Shown one piece after another: positions 1 to 5,519 of a stretch of 5,565 bases of DNA. Positions within the stretch are counted from its first letter, which is position 1, and each line of letters starts with the position of its first letter. This DNA is from JAJRXG01 sp047634015 (GTDB lineage: Bacteria; Bacteroidota; Bacteroidia; Chitinophagales; Saprospiraceae), in assembly GCA_047634015.1 (NCBI GenBank), contig JBLIDB010000292.1:1-5565 (forward strand), in the 5' to 3' direction. Made by a program: the position numbers and the translations under genes. Under the pieces are notes generated by a model that saw nothing but the letters and a program-made list of their open reading frames with translations, was not told the DNA's origin and did not search any database.

Positions 1-323
1 TCTCCATCTTCGTTACCACTCATGTCTATGAGTTTCTCCATGATACCCTCCAACTCTTCAGCCATACTCTTTGCTGCATCTCTTGCAGGATCAATACGTT
101 CTGCATAGGTCGCAAGTGTACTTTTCTTTTTTGCACCAGTACGAATTGCCTCAGGTAGCGCATTATTCGCTTCTTCCATAGCAGAATTAGACTCTTTAAG
201 TCCTTTGTCCACTACTTTGAAAGCATTGAATATTTCTGCGGATACATTGAGGGCCAACATCGCTGTTAATACCAAATACATGATATTAATCATAAGTGCC
301 CGGGGTTCTTTAGGAATCGCCAT
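1..323 (-). CDS. gldM: GldM/PorM, T9SS and gliding motor protein (N-terminal part, cut by window edge)
   Basis: This is the first 107 codons of a gene that runs off the left edge. It begins MAIPKEPRALMINIMYLVLT, the hallmark GldM N-terminus: a short basic cytoplasmic stretch, then one transmembrane helix (about residues 10-31), then the start of the periplasmic part with an amphipathic, charged helical stretch. Known family role: GldM dimerises, its helix sits inside a GldL pentamer, and its long periplasmic domains carry motor motion to the GldK/GldN ring to energise type IX secretion and gliding. Arg8 and Tyr16 match the conserved intramembrane Arg9 and Tyr17 of Flavobacterium johnsoniae GldM; the Arg is thought to pair with the GldL glutamate. 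The full protein is normally about 500 residues, so about four fifths is missing here. It lies 37 bp after gldL in the same direction, so co-transcription is likely. The start has no Shine-Dalgarno sequence, only an AT-rich leader. The identification is firm. Confidence 0.96.
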   Translation of the reverse strand, partial: MAIPKEPRALMINIMYLVLTAMLALNVSAEIFNAFKVVDKGLKESNSAMEEANNALPEAIRTGAKKKSTLATYAERIDPARDAAKSMAEELEGIMEKLIDMSGNEDG

Positions 324-360
324 AACTTAAATTCTTAATTTATAAATAATGAATAAAAGA

Positions 361-969
361 TTATTGCTTGACAGTCATAGCACTCAACATGTTGCCATAG
401 ACGCCATTAAGCGAACTTAAGTTCTTATTCAACGAAGACATTTGCTCCTTGTATTCTTTTGTATCTTCAACAGTATCACTCAATGTTGACATTGCCTCAT
501 TCAACTTAGTATAGAAATTATGTGCAGACTTTAATTGATTTGATGTCTCGCCGAAATCTATTTCTTGGAGTGCTTTAAGCGAACCTAAGCTCTTGGACAT
601 AGATTGTAATTCATCAAGCATTCCACCTAATTTCCCCTCTACTGCTTCTGCGTTCAATGCACGGCTGTCAGTCTCAGTTGCTGCTATAGATCCAGCAGAA
701 AGAGGTGTTAACTTCGCATTGTACTTATCAACACCTGGGTATAATTTTTCCCAGTAGTAATCTTTTTCTGGTCCGATAACCCCCAACCCAAAGAAAAGGA
801 ACGCTTCTGTTACGAGTCCAATTGTTAAAAGGTCGAACTTCATGCCTGCAATAATAGGCATCTCCCATGATTGGATTTTCCAAAGCGCTCCCATCATTAC
901 GAGGGCCGCTCCTACACCGATAATTAAGTTCTTAAGGTATTTGAATCCAGATGAATGTGTAAAACTCAT
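361..969 (-). CDS. gldL: GldL/PorL, inner-membrane T9SS/gliding motor protein
   Basis: A 202-residue protein with two transmembrane helices at about residues 14-34 and 45-65, joined by a short loop, followed by a long cytoplasmic tail. The tail (about 98-202) is rich in Leu, Ser, Glu and Lys with heptad-like spacing and probably forms a coiled coil. The text around GALWKIQSWE and LLTIGLVTEAFLFFGLGVIGP is typical of GldL. Known role: a GldL pentamer surrounds the GldM dimer helices and converts proton flow into rotation for protein export and gliding. Glu55 in helix 2 corresponds to the essential Glu49 of F. johnsoniae, and Lys31 at the end of helix 1 to Lys27. The length is at the short end of the family (roughly 200-270). 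It lies between gldK (86-bp gap) and gldM (37-bp gap). The ATG is preceded by an AT-rich leader without Shine-Dalgarno, normal for Bacteroidota. Confidence 0.95.
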   Translation of the reverse strand: MSFTHSSGFKYLKNLIIGVGAALVMMGALWKIQSWEMPIIAGMKFDLLTIGLVTEAFLFFGLGVIGPEKDYYWEKLYPGVDKYNAKLTPLSAGSIAATETDSRALNAEAVEGKLGGMLDELQSMSKSLGSLKALQEIDFGETSNQLKSAHNFYTKLNEAMSTLSDTVEDTKEYKEQMSSLNKNLSSLNGVYGNMLSAMTVKQ

Positions 970-1055
970 TTTAAATTAATTTTAATTGTAGAAAATTTGG
1001 GGTTTAGTAAAGTTGAGTTTTGATCAGTGTGTATTATATAAATGTGTCATCAAGA

Positions 1056-2312
1056 CTAAAAGTCATTGATGCTTCTTCCTAAGAATGTCATCGCACATCT
1101 AAATCCTACGTACGACTTAGCAGAGTCTTGAAATTCTCGATCTCTCGTTCCTGTTTGGAGGAAGTAGTAGATATCCTTCCAAGAGCCTCCTCTTACAACT
1201 TTTAATTTGAATAATTCAGGATCGTCTTCCTTCGCATCATACTTAAGATCAGGATTAAGATCATGAATTTGTGTGTATGAGTTAGGTGTATATGCCGTTT
1301 CTGTCCATTCTGAAACATTTCCAGACATATCATATAATCCGTAGTCATTCGGGAAGTAAGACCCTACTGCTACGGTATGTAATCCGCCATCTTCGGCGTA
1401 ATTTCCTCTTCCAGGCTTGAAATTCGCAAGTAAACATCCTTTGCTATTTCTAACATAATATCCTCCCCATCCATAAGGCGCGATATCTCTCCCTCCTCTT
1501 GATGCATATTCCCATTCGAATTCTGTAGGGAGTCTAAAATCTTCTATAAGTGCTTCATCTGCAGCGACTTCAGCATTCCATAATTGCGTTCTCCAATGAC
1601 AGAACGCCTTGGCCTGAGGCCATGTAACACCTACTACAGGATATTCATCAAATGCCGGACTCTCGAAATATTGACGTGTCATAGGCTCATTATAGCTATA
1701 TGAGAAATCCCTAATCCAAACAAAGCGATCCGGAGCAACAGGTACAGTTTTTTTCACAATCACATCCGCTCGACTTACTCCCACTCTACTTTTTGCCGCC
1801 TTCTTCCAATCAATCCAGCTGTATGTATATTCCAACATTTCGTCGTTGAACTCCTTTCGTCCAGTTAGAGACATCTCCTTTGTGTGATAGAGCTCTTCTA
1901 ATGCTGGATCAGTATAGTCCAATTCTAATTCCCAGTCGATTACTTCTTCGGCATCCGGGTCATCTTCATCAACCGTATAGTCACCCAACATGTCATGCGC
2001 AGTATAATCTCTTACCCACTTAACAAACTGGCGATATTCATTATTCGTAATTTCTGTCTCATCCATGTAAAAACCAGTCATAGAGACTGTTTTCTGACGC
2101 TGCGTATAACTACTAAATATATCCTGATCACTCTGACCGATATTGAGGTAGCCAGACGGAACATAAACCATACCTTGTGGGTTAATAGCTCCTTTCCATT
2201 TCGGTCGATCGTCAGCTCCAACTAATTGGCCTGCCTGATCTTTCCCACATGAAGCAAATAGTAAAACTACAATGCAAAAACAAAGGGCTATTTTGAAGTG
2301 TCTAAACGTCAT
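1056..2312 (-). CDS. gldK: GldK/PorK, T9SS ring lipoprotein with a non-catalytic FGE-sulfatase fold
   Basis: A 418-residue lipoprotein. The signal peptide ends in a lipobox-like LFASC with Cys22 as the lipidated residue, followed by GKD, compatible with outer-membrane sorting. The rest is a formylglycine-generating-enzyme (SUMF1/FGE) fold: GMVYVPSGYLNIG near 47-59, FYMDETEITNNEYRQFV near 81-97, YPVVGVTWPQAKAFCHW 224-240, RLPTEFEWEYASRGG 260-274, YDMSGNVSEWTETAY 327-341, VRGGSW 373-378 and VGFRCA 402-407. The two copper-binding cysteines of true FGE, shortly after the GGS motif, are replaced by Asp380 and about Leu385, so no catalysis is expected. Residues about 111-141 form a strongly acidic insertion between fold elements. 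Known role: with GldN it forms a large periplasmic ring attached to the outer membrane and contacted by GldM. It is the first gldKLM gene here, 297 bp after porP. The ATG start gives an intact signal peptide. Confidence 0.95.
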   Translation of the reverse strand: MTFRHFKIALCFCIVVLLFASCGKDQAGQLVGADDRPKWKGAINPQGMVYVPSGYLNIGQSDQDIFSSYTQRQKTVSMTGFYMDETEITNNEYRQFVKWVRDYTAHDMLGDYTVDEDDPDAEEVIDWELELDYTDPALEELYHTKEMSLTGRKEFNDEMLEYTYSWIDWKKAAKSRVGVSRADVIVKKTVPVAPDRFVWIRDFSYSYNEPMTRQYFESPAFDEYPVVGVTWPQAKAFCHWRTQLWNAEVAADEALIEDFRLPTEFEWEYASRGGRDIAPYGWGGYYVRNSKGCLLANFKPGRGNYAEDGGLHTVAVGSYFPNDYGLYDMSGNVSEWTETAYTPNSYTQIHDLNPDLKYDAKEDDPELFKLKVVRGGSWKDIYYFLQTGTRDREFQDSAKSYVGFRCAMTFLGRSINDF

Positions 2313-2334
2313 TGAGACTTATTTAAATTCTGCT

Positions 2335-2346
2335 TTGATGAATCAA
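2335..2346. repeat. Inverted repeat upstream of gldK
   Basis: TTGAT-GA-ATCAA is a perfect five-base inverted repeat with a two-base centre, 22 bp before the gldK start codon. It could be a binding site for a dimeric regulator or chance in AT-rich DNA. The spacer of two is too tight for a normal RNA hairpin. Confidence 0.2.
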
Positions 2347-2378
2347 GATTTTATAGAAACTCTTAATTCCGTAAGATA

Positions 2379-2417
2379 TTATTTCGGGTCCTTAAATAAA
2401 TGATACGAACCACACAT
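2379..2417 (-). other. Possible short leader ORF upstream of gldK (12 codons)
   Basis: ATG at 2417 opens a 12-codon frame, MCGSYHLFKDPK, ending in TAA at 2379. It is preceded by GGAGG at 2430-2426, eight bases before the ATG, an ideal Shine-Dalgarno placement. None of the real genes in the window has such a site. It lies 66 bp before the gldK start. It could be a leader peptide or upstream ORF affecting gldK expression, or a chance match; at this length coding cannot be judged from sequence. Confidence 0.2.
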
Positions 2418-2564
2418 TTATCCAACCTCCAAAAAACGTGCTAATCTCTTAGTTATTATCTCGGAGTGTAAAGTATCTATCAATTTATCCGCTCAAAATC
2501 TTATGATTTAAGCAATGTCATCCTTTAGACACATGAATGCTGCATATACCCCTAAGAAAATCGT

Positions 2565-2593
2565 AAAAAAATCAAAAAAGCTACGTTCGGTAG
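2565..2593 (-). terminator. Possible weak terminator after porP
   Basis: Sixteen bases after the porP stop, on the transcribed strand, CTAC and GTAG can pair across a five-base loop (2593-2581), followed by CTTTTTTGATTTTTTT. The two T-runs are convincing but the stem is only four base pairs, so it would terminate poorly or act only as a pause or processing site. Confidence 0.25.
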
Positions 2594-2609
2594 AGAATAA
2601 GTAAGCAAA

Positions 2610-3584
2610 TTAACGATATCTTGGATTGTATATGATTCTTGGCAACTCTCCTGTTCTTATAGGTTTCGATAGGTTGTAATTAAAAATAAATTCATGGGTT
2701 CCATCATGATAATCGGAAAGATTTGACAAACCTAAATCAAATGAGTAAGAAAGTCTTACTTTCTTACTTAACCGAGTTCCTGCTATAACGCCAAGTGCAT
2801 CTCTGCTATTACCTCCCAATCCACGAATTCCTAATCCCGCGAATACAGTATGATAGTAGGCAAGAACTCCTACATCCACCTGCGTCTGAACTCCATCTGT
2901 CTTCACAAATAGATTTGGTTCTACAGAAATCAATTCAGTAATTGGATATTGGTAAGAAGCAGATAAGCTAATTGTTTGAGAAGAAGTATAAGTAGTAGTT
3001 CCTGCCGTAGCATTAGTCTCTGGGAAATTATCTAGCGCTACTCCTACTTCCAATAAATCTTTTATATAGTAAGCTCCTATAGACCATAAGGGACTAAATC
3101 CATTAGGATTCACAACACCTAACAATGGATCTTGATGATCGATCACTTGATTTTGATAGCTCCCATCTGGCGTTCGCAATAACTGACTATTCAGTCTAAC
3201 TTGTTGCCCTCCAAATCTAACTCCCGCAGAAAATAATCCAAGCTGATTTTCTATAACGTAGTTATATGATATCGAAGCCTCCGTTCTGCCGATAGGACCA
3301 ATAATATCATTTACTAGACCTATACCCAAGGATCCACTTAAAAAATAGAGCGGTAGGTGAGCATTTACGAATTGAGTCTTCGGAGATCCCTCGAACGTAC
3401 TCCACTGAGATCTTATTCCAGTTGTAATGCTAAGTGACTTATCCAATCCGGCATAGGCTGGATTGATAGTATATTTATTGAGCATGTATTGCGTCCACTG
3501 TACTTGCTGTTGAGCACTAAGATCTGAACTCTTAATACCTAAGAAACAAAGGCCAATAAACAAAACAACAAACCTGAAGCGCAT
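2610..3584 (-). CDS. porP: PorP/SprF-family type IX secretion outer-membrane protein
   Basis: A 324-residue outer-membrane beta-barrel protein. A signal peptide covers residues 1-24, with cleavage expected after LSA before QQQ. The mature N-terminus carries the family signature: QWTQYMLNKYTINPAYAGL (29-47), then RSQW (58-61) and GSPKT (66-70). The remainder is alternating amphipathic strands rich in Gly, Tyr and Ser, ending in a short tail, PRIIYNPRYR. The length fits the family (about 300-350). Known roles: in Porphyromonas gingivalis PorP is a core T9SS component associated with the PorK ring and with PorE; in flavobacteria the paralogue SprF is needed for secretion of the adhesin SprB. Its place directly before gldK-gldL-gldM favours the core PorP over a substrate-dedicated copy, but genomes often hold many paralogues. 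It starts 39 bp after the phosphodiesterase gene. The final residue is Arg, with Tyr next to last, rather than the usual terminal aromatic of barrels. Confidence 0.92.
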   Translation of the reverse strand: MRFRFVVLFIGLCFLGIKSSDLSAQQQVQWTQYMLNKYTINPAYAGLDKSLSITTGIRSQWSTFEGSPKTQFVNAHLPLYFLSGSLGIGLVNDIIGPIGRTEASISYNYVIENQLGLFSAGVRFGGQQVRLNSQLLRTPDGSYQNQVIDHQDPLLGVVNPNGFSPLWSIGAYYIKDLLEVGVALDNFPETNATAGTTTYTSSQTISLSASYQYPITELISVEPNLFVKTDGVQTQVDVGVLAYYHTVFAGLGIRGLGGNSRDALGVIAGTRLSKKVRLSYSFDLGLSNLSDYHDGTHEFIFNYNLSKPIRTGELPRIIYNPRYR

Positions 3585-3593
3585 ACAAAAATT

Positions 3594-3609
3594 GTTTACG
3601 ATGTTAAAC
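3594..3609 (-). other. Short hairpin in the gap before porP
   Basis: In the 39-bp gap between the phosphodiesterase stop and the porP start, GTTTA and TAAAC pair across a six-base loop; on the transcribed strand this is followed by AATTTTT and then the porP ATG. It looks like a weak attenuator or terminator-like element, but a five-pair AT-rich stem is marginal. An alternative overlapping pairing (TTAAA 3604-3608 with TTTAA 3616-3620) excludes it. Confidence 0.2.
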
Positions 3610-3623
3610 TATGCATTTAAGTT

Positions 3624-4391
3624 TTAAATCTCAAATGAAAGACCATCATATGAAGCATAAATATTTGGAGGCAGCGTTTGTGACCATTTTTTTGCTGGTC
3701 CCATCATATGACTCATATGAATAAAATATGTTTGTCCAGCATTCACTTTATGAGCCAATTTGATCGCTCCTTCTAAACTATTATGACTATGGTGTTTTTT
3801 CTCTCTTAACATATCAAGAATCAAAACAGGTGTTTTGTTCATTTTTGATAAGGTTTCTGGAGGAATTTCATTCGTATCTGTGAAATAAGCTATCTTATTA
3901 GCTACTGAATACCCAAGTATAGGAAGTGGCCCATGCATCGCTCTATGAGCCTTAACCTGAATATCTCCTATCTTTATATCATCTCCTGGGAGAATAGGGA
4001 TGAGATCAAAAGCCGGTGCTCCTGGATAAGCTTGATATTGAAAAGCGTAAGCAAATCGTTCTCTAATTTCATTAAGGATTCGCGCTTCAGCATATATTTT
4101 CATAGCTTTTCTATTCCTAAAAATAAGTGGCCTTAGGTCATCTAATCCTATAATGTGGTCGTTATGCTCATGAGTTATTAAGACAGCATCTAATCTGTCA
4201 ACATTCTCTCGTAACATCTGCTGTCGGAAATCTGGACCACAATCTATTAATACCGATGATAACTGAGATTGAATTAATGCACTGGCTCTTAAACGCTTGT
4301 CATGCGGATCATCAGAAATACATGTCTCACATTGGCATCCAATAATCGGCACCCCTTGAGAAGTTCCAGTTCCTAATAATGTAAATACCAT
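3624..4391 (-). CDS. PhnP-like metallo-beta-lactamase-fold phosphodiesterase
   Basis: A 255-residue cytoplasmic protein with no signal peptide. The N-terminus reads LLGTGTSQGVPIIGCQCETC, the opening of the PhnP branch of the metallo-beta-lactamase superfamily. Visible metal ligands are His74, His76, Asp78 and His79 (HEHNDH), His153, Asp172 (in FTDTNE) and His225. Cys19, Cys21, Cys24 and His228 match the structural zinc site of E. coli PhnP (Cys21, Cys23, Cys26, His225). His200 in the LREKKHHSH segment matches its catalytic histidine. All ligands are intact, so an active enzyme is expected. E. coli PhnP opens 5-phosphoribosyl 1,2-cyclic phosphate in phosphonate breakdown, but no other phn gene is visible here, so the physiological substrate is unknown; another cyclic phosphodiester is possible. 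The gene lies 39 bp upstream of porP on the same strand. The ATG is chosen because the conserved motif begins three residues later; an AGG abuts it. Confidence 0.9.
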   Translation of the reverse strand: MVFTLLGTGTSQGVPIIGCQCETCISDDPHDKRLRASALIQSQLSSVLIDCGPDFRQQMLRENVDRLDAVLITHEHNDHIIGLDDLRPLIFRNRKAMKIYAEARILNEIRERFAYAFQYQAYPGAPAFDLIPILPGDDIKIGDIQVKAHRAMHGPLPILGYSVANKIAYFTDTNEIPPETLSKMNKTPVLILDMLREKKHHSHNSLEGAIKLAHKVNAGQTYFIHMSHMMGPAKKWSQTLPPNIYASYDGLSFEI

Positions 4392-4466
4392 CCTATCGCT
4401 TGTTATAATTAGATCCTTTGGTCAACTTGCGTAAAATTATATCCTGTTCATTGTTGTTCTTCTGTC

Positions 4467-4484
4467 GTGTAGCTTTAGCTATAC
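4467..4484. repeat. Hairpin-forming inverted repeat in the presumed phosphodiesterase leader
   Basis: GTGTAGC and GCTATAC pair across the four-base loop TTTA on the plus strand, giving seven pairs with one G-T. In the minus-strand transcript the same position becomes an A-C mismatch, leaving a four-pair core (TAGC/GCTA). It lies 76 bp before the start codon and has no T-run. The role is unknown. Confidence 0.25.
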
Positions 4485-4506
4485 TTCATAATCATACTTT
4501 GCGGAA

Positions 4507-4535
4507 AAAAATTACATCGTCGACTCAAATACCAA
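4507..4535 (-). promoter_or_regulatory. Candidate Bacteroidota-type promoter for the phosphodiesterase-porP unit
   Basis: On the minus strand TTG (4535-4533) is followed after 18 bases by TAATTTTT (4514-4507). This matches the Bacteroidota housekeeping consensus TTG, 17-23 bases, TAnnTTTG at every fixed position but the last. Transcription would start near 4500, giving a leader of about 105 bases before the ATG at 4391. AT-rich DNA yields such matches by chance, so confidence is low. Confidence 0.28.
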
Positions 4536-4576
4536 TTTACAACAAACTCTTAAGGTGAAGCTACAATCCTGGAACT

Positions 4577-4588
4577 ACACAATTGTGT
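4577..4588. repeat. 12-bp perfect palindrome
   Basis: ACACAATTGTGT is a perfect palindrome lying 18 bp downstream of the small-protein stop and upstream of the candidate phosphodiesterase promoter. It could be an operator for a dimeric regulator or part of a transcript end. It is not followed by a T-run on the strand that is transcribed, so it is not a classical terminator. Confidence 0.35.
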
Positions 4589-4605
4589 TTTAGTCTCGAA
4601 AATTA

Positions 4606-4824
4606 CTATGCTGCTGTAGCCTGGACCAGATTGGCTAAAATTTGACGGAGATTATCAATTCTAACCTCGACATCATGAAATTTGTTGACAACTATCACTT
4701 TACGATCTTCCAGGATACAATAACCTGTTTTGAAATTTCCTTTCTCAAATCTCACTGTATAGTCAAACTCCTTTAGCTTGGTTACCAGCTTCTGAAGATG
4801 ATAATGCGTTGTATTTTTAGCCAT
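4606..4824 (-). CDS. Small conserved-looking protein of unknown function (72 residues)
   Basis: I do not recognise a function. From the ATG at 4824 the product is 72 residues, beginning MAKNTTHYHL; an in-frame TTG at 4839 would add five residues (MSHGY) but is less likely. There is no signal peptide or membrane segment, so it is probably cytoplasmic. The N-terminal third is basic and predicted helical (HLQKLVTKLKEF). The middle looks like beta-strands, VRFEKGNFKTGYCILEDRK then VIVVNKF, with one cysteine (Cys36) in GYC. The end is an amphipathic helix, RIDNLRQILANLVQ. This pattern resembles small conserved hypothetical proteins I have seen in Bacteroidota, from memory and without a search. It is read on the same strand as the phosphodiesterase, 214 bp upstream of it, and diverges from the outer-membrane barrel gene across 47 bp. 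Codon usage looks like its neighbours, and the protein-like composition supports a real gene. Confidence 0.75.
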   Translation of the reverse strand: MAKNTTHYHLQKLVTKLKEFDYTVRFEKGNFKTGYCILEDRKVIVVNKFHDVEVRIDNLRQILANLVQATAA

Positions 4825-4871
4825 ATATCCGTGTGACAAATTTTGCGCAAGATATGTAAACCGTCTATAAT

Positions 4872-5519
4872 ATGAAGAAAATCCTAATATATCTTCTCTT
4901 CTATTTTATGTTATCCTTTTTTATGCTTGAGATTGTTACTGCTCAAGTGACAAACAGAATCGAGCGTCCACAAGGATTCAAAGTACAATTCGTAGTTGGT
5001 TCGAATATAAGCCAATTAGATGGAGATGATTTAATGGGTTATCGCAAGTTTGGATTGAGGGCAGGAACACAAATAAATTATGCGCTTTATACTCGTGGAG
5101 GCCTTTCTGTAGGCCTTTTCTATGATGAGAAAGGCAGCAGTAATTCCTTCTCTTTTAAATCCTCCGGAAATCAACAAAATACTAAACTGACATATTTATC
5201 CATTCCATTGGACTTTTATTTCGACTCTGCTTATAGATCTGAAATTCAGAAACATCGAATCAGAGTTCGCTTGGGCATTGCCATAAGCCGGCTTTTCGAC
5301 ATCACATCAGAAAATTCTCTATTTGCAGATCATACTAAACTATTTAATTCCTTTGACATTTCTCCAAATATTGGATTGACGTATTCAGTAAGTAAAAAAT
5401 CCGGACTCAATCTTAGGTTTGAAACTAGTATCACTAATATTTTAGATCAAAATCAAGTCTTGGATCTCAATAATCTGCGGAGTTATTTATTCTCTATTCA
5501 GTATGTTTATTCTCTTTAA
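4872..5519 (+). CDS. Outer-membrane beta-barrel protein, PF13568 (PorT-like barrel) type
   Basis: A 215-residue secreted protein and the only plus-strand gene. A long hydrophobic signal peptide ends near Ala24, with cleavage expected at VTA before QVTN. The mature part is a small barrel of about eight amphipathic strands. It opens with FKVQFVVGSNISQLDGDD and GYRKFGLRAGTQINY (residues 36-70), then GLFYDEKGSS (81-90) and LTYLSIPLDFYF, a succession typical of the Bacteroidota 'outer membrane protein beta-barrel domain' family. It ends in a strand with alternating aromatics, YLFSIQYVYSL, as expected for recognition by the barrel-assembly machinery. Some databases label the family PorT-like, but the details do not resemble true PorT/SprT, so a T9SS role should not be assumed. 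Function and ligand are unknown. No Shine-Dalgarno sequence precedes the ATG; the leader is TATAAT-rich. The stop is TAA, with no clear terminator in the 46 bp remaining. Confidence 0.85.
   Translation: MKKILIYLLFYFMLSFFMLEIVTAQVTNRIERPQGFKVQFVVGSNISQLDGDDLMGYRKFGLRAGTQINYALYTRGGLSVGLFYDEKGSSNSFSFKSSGNQQNTKLTYLSIPLDFYFDSAYRSEIQKHRIRVRLGIAISRLFDITSENSLFADHTKLFNSFDISPNIGLTYSVSKKSGLNLRFETSITNILDQNQVLDLNNLRSYLFSIQYVYSL

Larger units (their letters stand above)
2313..2609 (-). other. Intergenic spacer between porP and gldK
   Basis: This 297-bp stretch is the longest non-coding region and separates two genes usually co-transcribed. Read on the minus strand it holds, in order, a short hairpin followed by two T-runs just after the porP stop, a stretch without recognisable motifs, a GGAGG-led 12-codon ORF, and an inverted repeat close to the gldK start. 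I find no good match to the Bacteroidota promoter (TTG, 17-23 bases, TAnnTTTG), so a gldK promoter is plausible from the layout but not shown. Confidence 0.5.
4392..4605 (-). other. Intergenic region upstream of the phosphodiesterase gene
   Basis: A 214-bp non-coding stretch between the small-protein stop and the phosphodiesterase start, both on the minus strand. It contains a 12-bp palindrome next to the small-protein gene, a promoter-like pair of boxes, and a hairpin in the presumed leader. Its size suggests the phosphodiesterase (and perhaps porP) has its own promoter here. I see no RNA gene or known riboswitch. Confidence 0.45.

Noticed and set aside
1053..1063. GACT-TTT-AGTC hairpin at the gldK stop as a terminator
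   Set aside because: The stem is only four pairs, overlaps the stop codon and has no following T-run; gldL follows in the same operon.
1995..2225. 76-codon plus-strand open frame inside gldK
   Set aside because: It lies wholly antisense to the well-supported gldK gene, and its translation shows no domain-like pattern; it is a shadow frame.
3933..4136. 67-codon plus-strand open frame inside the phosphodiesterase gene
   Set aside because: It is antisense to a gene with all catalytic residues intact, and its composition is not protein-like.
4825..4839. TTG start at 4839 for the small protein
   Set aside because: An ATG five codons in (4824) is a more usual start, and no Shine-Dalgarno or conserved residue favours the extension; the longer form cannot be excluded.
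4809..4845. Promoter for the barrel gene: TTG (4809-4811) plus AAATTTTG (4838-4845)
   Set aside because: The second box resembles TAnnTTTG but lacks the first T, and the 26-base spacing is too long for the consensus.
4872..5519. Calling the plus-strand barrel PorT/SprT, a T9SS component
   Set aside because: It shares only the general PF13568 barrel pattern; the specific N-terminal text of true PorT is not recognisable and it is not in the T9SS gene run.
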